NCBI GenBank assembly: GCA_024196135.1
Contig: JAMQCK010000463.1
Span: 1-22,141 of the forward strand
Direction of reading: 5' to 3'
Length of the DNA stretch: 22,141 nucleotides
From: Pleurotus ostreatus/Saccharomyces cerevisiae fusant
Lineage: Eukaryota; Opisthokonta
Both the position numbers and the translations under genes were made by a program. Below the pieces are notes generated by a model that saw only the letters and a program-made list of their open reading frames with translations, was not told the origin of the DNA and made no database searches. Of this stretch, positions 16,915 to 22,141 are shown one piece after another. How positions within the stretch are numbered: the stretch's first letter is position 1; every line of letters begins with the position of its first letter.

Positions 16915-18651
16915 TTACATGCCTACGCGGCGTCTCTTCTGCGGCCCCGTCTGAGAACCCCGCGCAGATGAAGAAGGAGACTCGCGTCCGCTGCGCATGG
17001 CACGCGTCGATCTCACGGGTTTGCCATTGCTCTACGTTTAAAGCGTGAGGTGGGGGCTAGAGAGGTGCAAGCGATGAAGTACCTTCCAGACTGCAATGGT
17101 TCTATTGGCGTTGACGTTGTTGTGCTCGTGGCCGAGGCTGCGCCCGAAGTCCATACCAAGACAGACAATGTCGTCGTTATCCTTGTGGGCATTTGGGATC
17201 TACGCGCCCAGGAACAACGTCAGTACTCATAAGATAAAAAGGAGGGGGTTTCACAATCGCACCTTCTCTTCCAACGCGCACGGCAAGAGGTCGATGGGTC
17301 CAAAGCTACGCAGCGCAAGCTGATGGACGCCGAGAGAGACAACGACGGCCTTCGGGATGTTCGTGATAAACCTCGTGTCAGCGGGGCTTGGCGGCATCCG
17401 CGCGAACAGAGAGCGTGCTCCCGTACGAACGACCGCCTGAAGCACGTCGGCAAGGGACCGACTACATACAATAAGTACCAGGAAGACGGGCGTGAGGGTG
17501 CAGCTCACTTGGTATTGTCTCCGTGGATGGAAGTGATGCTGTCCGTGAAGGAGTTGAGGAGGTCCTTCGAGACGAAGACACGGGTGATAGAGGCGTTGTG
17601 GAAGTCAGCGTAGAAGTACCGAATTATCTTGGGACGCATTCTAATGCGCCCGACCTCAGACCAACGGAGGGACCACGAGTTGAAAAGCACCGCGTCTAAG
17701 GGGTCGTCGACTCTGCACAAATTAGCATCGGTGGTAGGGGGCGAAGAAGAGGAACGTACCCGTTGTCAAAATTGACGATCCACGTGTGGCGATCCCCTAC
17801 GTATCGCTCGTCGCTGGTGATCTCCAACCCGAGGGAAGGGATCGCGCGATCCTCGATCGCACAGCGCAGGTCCCATCCCCTCTCTCTATACTTGCGAGAC
17901 TGCCCTTTCGCGCTGTCGTCTTCGAAGCAGATACCGGCCATAGCCCGAAAGGTGCTTTGGGGGTAGAGAGCGTACGCGGCGCGATGAGAAATGAAGTTCA
18001 TGACGACGGCTGGGAACGGAATGGTAAGTGATGGATACAGCAAAGTGATGCCTAACGAACTAGAGTGGAAGTCCAGAACGGCGTCGATGGGGGAATGAGC
18101 TACGACGATAATCTGGATGACCTTATCATCCCTCGTGGGACAGGTGAAGGAGAAGGCGTCTAGGATGGACTCCTTGTCGTATATGAGGTCGTCCCTGATT
18201 ACTTCCTCCTTGAGCGCGCTGGCAAAAGCGGCGTCGAGTCGATCATCCTGCACCGCACGAGGACTGAAGACGTAGCCGGTATCCATAACGAAGGTGAAGA
18301 GCTCGAGCGCACGGAACCGGTCGGTGTAGATGTCGAGGTCGCAGCCGTCGATAGGCTCCCGCGTGAAGAACTGCAAGGCGACTGAACCGGATATGATAGC
18401 GCCGGTCGAACGTAGGACATCCTGGAGGTGTTCGGCTTCGTCACGCGTCAGGAATTCAGCGACGCAGTGGTGGAACTGAAAGGCGTTCGTGGCGAACGAG
18501 CGAACTGCGCGTCGGGTGTCCTTGCAGGCGAGGGAATAGCTTATGAGGTCCGCCAACGACATGGGCGAGCATACTAAGAGGTCGCAGGTGTCGGGTCTGA
18601 GAGGCGTCAGTGCATACAGGCAGGCGATGGCGGATATGCATACAAGAACAT
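16915..18651 (-). CDS. F-box-like protein with ISGS/DLD domain (paralogue 1)
   Basis: I model seven exons on the minus strand: 18651-18644, 18596-18061, 18009-17760, 17712-17509, 17461-17263, 17199-17083 and 17031-16915, giving 476 residues. Introns are 47-63 nt, GT-AG, several with a CTGAC-type branch site. Residues 3-34 (LPDTCDLLVCS...CKDTRRAV) resemble an F-box, a Skp1-binding module of SCF ubiquitin ligases. ISGSVALQFF (71-80) and DLDIY (89-93) recall the glycine/serine and Asp-x-Asp motifs of nucleotidyltransferase folds. FHSTVVMNFIS (179-189) and RYVGDRHTW are shared with the neighbour. The end PQKRRRVGM is basic and may be a nuclear localisation signal. The start is chosen because the same 8-nt exon ATGTTCTT occurs in the paralogue. 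If intron 5 were retained the protein would end early at 17251. The molecular role is unknown; a target-recognition function in ubiquitination is inference. Confidence 0.8.
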
Positions 18652-19189
18652 AGCGATTGTTAGAGAGCGAGCAGGGAGAAGGCAAGGGTGTAAAAATTGG
18701 TATCACGGGTGCAAGCGGATCGCCGCGCAGTCGATCATCGACGTACCTCGTTTCGAAATGGAACCTGCCCAGAAGGTGAAATTGAGGAGGTACGTATCGC
18801 TCGGATCGGACAAGGGGGAGCACATGGGTTACCAGTCGCCTGCCACAGCGCATAAAGTTACCCGCGAACAGCAGCTGCTTGGTCTGTCATTCCATCGTCG
18901 AGCAGTGGGTAGGGCAATTGATTCTCGTCGGCGGGTACGTTGAGCAGTGACGAAGCTGGCATCCAGGGAGTTGAGAGAGGAGACGAAGATCACCATCAAT
19001 TGCGTGCGTCATTTTTGATGTCGTCCAAATAAGGAAACAGTTGGCGCGCCGCCCCCCAGACTTCCTCCGCTTATCAACCAATCGCAAGTCCACGGTCGGG
19101 CAGGCATAAATTGAAAATTGTAGTACGACATTTATTGATAAGCGCGGGGTAAGAATAGTCGACCTCGGATCCTACGCGCCGACGCAAGG
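18652..19189. promoter_or_regulatory. intergenic region upstream of paralogue 1
   Basis: This is the space between the paralogue 2 stop (19190) and the paralogue 1 start. A pyrimidine-rich leader precedes the ATG at 18651. TTGGCGCG (19041-19048, similar to the E2F/MBF-type site) and CCAAT (19078-19082) occur in the same order and strand in the upstream region of paralogue 2. Confidence 0.35.
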
Positions 19190-20988
19190 TCAGTCCCGGT
19201 ACCATCCTGGCTCGTCCGTGCGCGCTCTCTTGCGAGGGGGCTCGTCCTCGTCAGGGACTTCGGATTCCTCCGACGAGGGAGAGCCACAGTACACCGGGAT
19301 CTGGTGAGCGATGAGGGATGACGAATGGAGGGGTAAGGAGGCAATACGAACCGCATGCGTCTCGGGCACCCCATCTGTCGTGTCGGTCTGGGCAGTGGAA
19401 ATGGAATAGGTGTCCGAGATCGGAGATGCGGCTCCCTGCGGCTCCTCGGCAACCGAAGGCGCTTCTATGTTGCGAGAGGACGAGGGGGAGGAATTGCCGT
19501 CCGTGGCGCCACGGTCAGACGGGAGCGGCAATATCCCGCCTTGCTGATGTTCGTAGTCCTGCGCAAAATGTGAGCGACAGAGCGCGTATGAGCAGCGGAA
19601 CCTCACCGCCGAGACCATGTCTTCCTGCAGCCTCTCGTCAAGGGACATTACGACGGGCTGTCTCTTGCCTCGGAACGAGCTGTTGTAGGAAATCAAACAC
19701 AAAGTGTCCGTGAGGCAAGGAGGCGACCGTTCGAAGAGATGGTCTCCCGCGCTCTTGACGGCTGCCATGATGAAGTCGTAGTCGTCCTGACTGGAAAATC
19801 GTGAGCGACGCACGAAGAAAACACAAGCGCAACGTACACCTTGTAGTTTGCTTCGAGGATATCGAGGGCTACCATGAAGGACTTCAACTCGACGCTGGTC
19901 GCGAATATACGACTGGGGATCCAGCGACGAGGCGCGAGGAATAACACTCGCTGGAGCTGGGGCATGATGTACGCGTACGCGCGGTAGGACCACATGATTT
20001 CCCATGAATTGAAGAGTACGGGATCGTCGTGTGATTCGGCGCTTCATAGACGTCAGAAACGAAGATAGATAGTGTGCGCGCTTGACCACGTACCAATCGT
20101 CAAGGTCGATAGTCCAGGTGTACTTGTCACCTACATAACGCACGACCGACTTGAGCTCCTGCGGAGCGTCCGAGTAGTTGTCGTGCGATAAACTCGGCTG
20201 CATTTGCCAGCCCAACGCCGTGTACTTGTCGATGTGATGTTGTGGAAGGTTTCCCGCGAACAGGACGCCGAACTTGTCCAGGAAGGTGCTCTGAGGGAAA
20301 AGCGAATACGCAGAACGGTAAGATATGAAGTTCATGACGGGCGCTGAATTCGTGCTGTATGAGCGACAGGTGACATGTGCGAAGACGTTGAATATACGCA
20401 CTGGAGTGAAAGTCCAGGATAGAGTCCATGGCGCTCTGGTCCGCGATCATGATCCGAATCTTCACTTCGTCGCGGACGAAGATCAAGACGTCGAGGACAG
20501 CGGGAATGCTGTGGAGGAGGTTGTCGCGAACAACGTAGCGGTGAATCGCGTCCTTGACGGCCTTGACGACCTTCGGCTTCTGGTACGCGCGCGGTTGGTA
20601 GAGATACCCGAGGGCCTGAATAAAAGAGGCGATGTCGTTGGCGTTCTCGCCCTCGGTATACAGATCCAGCTGTTCGTCGTCGTTGATGGGAGTCCGGCAG
20701 AAGAAATGCAGTGCGGCGGGGCCCGATATGAGCGTACCGGTCTGGCGCATGAGGTCCCTGAAGAGTCGAACGTCGGTAGTCGACATAAAAGGGCGTAGCG
20801 TGCGGCGAAGCTGGAAGGCTTGACTGCTGTACGCCTTGACGGCGCGCCGGGTGTCCCTACAGACTTTGCCGTACTGGAATAGGTCGCGGGTCTCGAGGCA
20901 CGAGCAGACCAAGAAGTCGCAGGAGTCCGGCCTAGAGAAAGGGCGTCAGCAAGTTGTGCAATGGCAGGGAAAATGCGTACAAGAACAT
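19190..20988 (-). CDS. F-box-like protein with ISGS/DLD domain (paralogue 2)
   Basis: Seven exons on the minus strand: 20988-20981, 20931-20402, 20343-20094, 20041-19838, 19790-19607, 19558-19352 and 19300-19190, giving 497 residues. Introns are 47-58 nt; introns 5 (48 nt) and 6 (51 nt) are multiples of three without stops, so their retention would only lengthen the protein. Exons 1, 3 and 4 have the same lengths as in paralogue 1 (8, 250 and 204 nt) and all phases agree. Residues 3-34 (LPDSCDFLVCSCLETRDLF...CRDTRRAV) form the F-box-like part. ISGPAALHFF is at 71-80, the same position as in the paralogue, but the Asp-x-Asp site reads EQLDLY, so the first Asp is missing. FHSTPVMNFIS and RYVGDKYTW follow. 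A Ser-rich acidic tail ends in PPRKRARTDEP, a likely nuclear localisation signal. Function is not known. Confidence 0.82.
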
Positions 20989-21633
20989 CACAGAACGTAG
21001 CGGGACGCGCCAGCGGTGTAGGGGACGATGTTGGTAGGAAGGAAGACCCAGCGAGGACGGGTGGCATCGGAGAGAGCACCATCAGTTCCCCTGATAGGGG
21101 AATATTGGCGCGTCCGCAATGCCGAAAATTCAAATGCTGGTTCGTATTGTTGCGCACAATCGTGTGGGCGAGGCCAACCAATCAGTATCAAAGGAAGGAT
21201 CCAGACGCAAGGAGCCAGGCTGAGACTAGTAAGCACGCGGGAAAGCGTGCGCGCGCCCGATGCAAGAGCGGGGGGTGGGCAGTTATCGCAATTACGGAAC
21301 AGCTATTCGACAGGATGAATGTTTTCCGATTTGAAGGCTAGATAGACCGCACAGAAAACGAGCCAAAGATCAGCGACAAGAAGGTCGAGCACAAGACGGA
21401 TCGCATTGAACCGTGACGAAAATGAGGTCAGGTGTTACACGTGCGGACGCCACATATTTCCCAAAGCGACCAAGGATGGCGCGCATGTCTCCATCCCCTC
21501 CCCCAAACCCCCGCCACTTCATCTCCCCCGCTTCACCTCTCCGCCCTACTTTCACCGCTAAACCTTATCCTATATTGCTTCGTACTTGACACCTGACCCG
21601 AAGAGAAAGCGGCAGTAACGAAAATTTAGTAAA
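20989..21633. promoter_or_regulatory. intergenic region upstream of paralogue 2
   Basis: No gene seen. TTGGCGCG lies at 21105-21112 and CCAAT at 21178-21182. A perfect small hairpin TTCCCC-TGATA-GGGGAA lies at 21086-21102. The stretch 21480-21560 is pyrimidine-rich. These sites are candidates only. Confidence 0.35.
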
Positions 21634-22141
21634 TCATTGCCGTGTACGCTCGTACAACAGAAGCGTCGCCTTCTTGACCGTATTCCTGCCTGAACGCCAG
21701 GTGCCCAAGTCATCAGGCGTAACTCTCATGAGTTCCGCTTCCTTCTCGCACGTGTTGCCGTTGGAAATCCCATCGTGTCTGTAAAGGGTTCCAGCATTAT
21801 CGACAACGCGGCAGGTGAAGTGATTATCTCCTGCGTACACTATCCCCCGGAGACCAAAGGCGATACCGTCGTAGTCTACGGTATGTGATATCAATAGAGG
21901 CGCGTCTGACCTGTCTAGGCAGAGTAACTCCGGCACCGCGTGTATGTTCATCACGGGAGCCGTACCGCTACCGCACAGCAAGCAGCTCACGCGTCGACAC
22001 CTACCCTTCAGGACCTCGGTTAGCCAGTCTGCCGTAGAGAATCTCTCACGGTCCCGACCATTCAGTAGGTTCTGGGTGTATACTGAGTGACATTGCTCCA
22101 ACGCCGTAGCGCCTGTGTTTCGCAGGGATCCGCAGCTTACA
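21634..22141 (-). CDS. C-terminal part of an unrecognised protein, possible USP-like His box (partial)
   Basis: The minus-strand frame is open from the right edge of the window to a TGA at 21634-21636, about 168 codons, so the start lies outside. There is an apparent CxxC pair (SCLLCGSG), then LRGIVYAGDNHFTCRVVDNA and YRHDGI. A His followed some residues later by an aromatic-His-Asp motif is the layout of the C-terminal catalytic box of ubiquitin-specific proteases (C19 family), where His and Asp serve the catalytic Cys. The match is by eye and the Cys box would be outside the window. No intron is needed in this part. It is oriented like the two F-box-like genes, 645 bp upstream of paralogue 2. 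It could instead be an unrelated fungal family. Confidence 0.6.
   Translation of the reverse strand, partial: VSCGSLRNTGATALEQCHSVYTQNLLNGRDRERFSTADWLTEVLKGRCRRVSCLLCGSGTAPVMNIHAVPELLCLDRSDAPLLISHTVDYDGIAFGLRGIVYAGDNHFTCRVVDNAGTLYRHDGISNGNTCEKEAELMRVTPDDLGTWRSGRNTVKKATLLLYERTRQ

Noticed and set aside
18652..18853. Upstream extension of paralogue 1 as a single 385-codon frame
   Set aside because: The extension has no counterpart in paralogue 2 and crosses a GT-AG intron; the 8-nt first exon model fits both genes.
1..22141. tRNA, rRNA or CRISPR features
   Set aside because: No GGTTCGAATCC-type T-arm in a cloverleaf context, no rRNA-like sequence and no regularly spaced direct repeats were seen.

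Overview
The window looks like accessory, transposon-rich nuclear DNA of a filamentous fungus, most probably a basidiomycete (Agaricomycete-type). The reasons are very short GT-AG introns (47-63 nt) in the intact genes, F-box-type genes in a tandem family, and several Ty1/copia elements whose protein style resembles those of mushroom genomes. This assignment is inferred from gene style. No rRNA, tRNA or CRISPR array was seen.

Layout. (1) 1-2327 is the 3' half of a copia element (family A): reverse transcriptase, RNase H, polypurine tract and a 248-bp LTR, broken by a frameshift. (2) 2328-5166 has no intact gene; its left part carries decayed coding sequence on the minus strand that I do not recognise. 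(3) 5167-5331 is the N-terminus of an F-box gene cut off exactly at a family A LTR. (4) 5332-5964 is a large palindrome: two 309-bp family A LTRs head to head around 15 bp. (5) 5965-11692 is a minus-strand copia element with a different LTR (family B). Its integrase has lost the third catalytic residue, its RT/RNase H half is gone, and its gag gene is split by (6) a 3.0-kb DNA transposon at 7976-10988 with about 430-bp inverted ends and an 8-bp target duplication. No transposase was seen in that transposon. (7) 12130-13545 is an older, stop-ridden copia pol, itself split by a single family B LTR with a 5-bp target duplication. (8) 13546-16914 is mostly GC-rich DNA without a convincing gene, except a possible spliced exon pair near 16210-16650. 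(9) 16915-20988 holds two intact tandem paralogues on the minus strand, reconstructed here as seven-exon genes. Each has an F-box-like N-terminus, an ISGS/DLD motif resembling a nucleotidyltransferase fold, and a basic C-terminal tail. (10) 21634-22141 is the C-terminal part of another minus-strand gene that runs off the window and may carry a USP-like histidine box.

The left 13.5 kb is therefore a nest of elements inserted into elements, where order of events can be read from target duplications. The right 5 kb is a small cluster of probably functional host genes. The most useful result is the joint gene model for the two paralogues: each starts with an 8-nt coding first exon, and the exon sizes and intron phases match between the copies.
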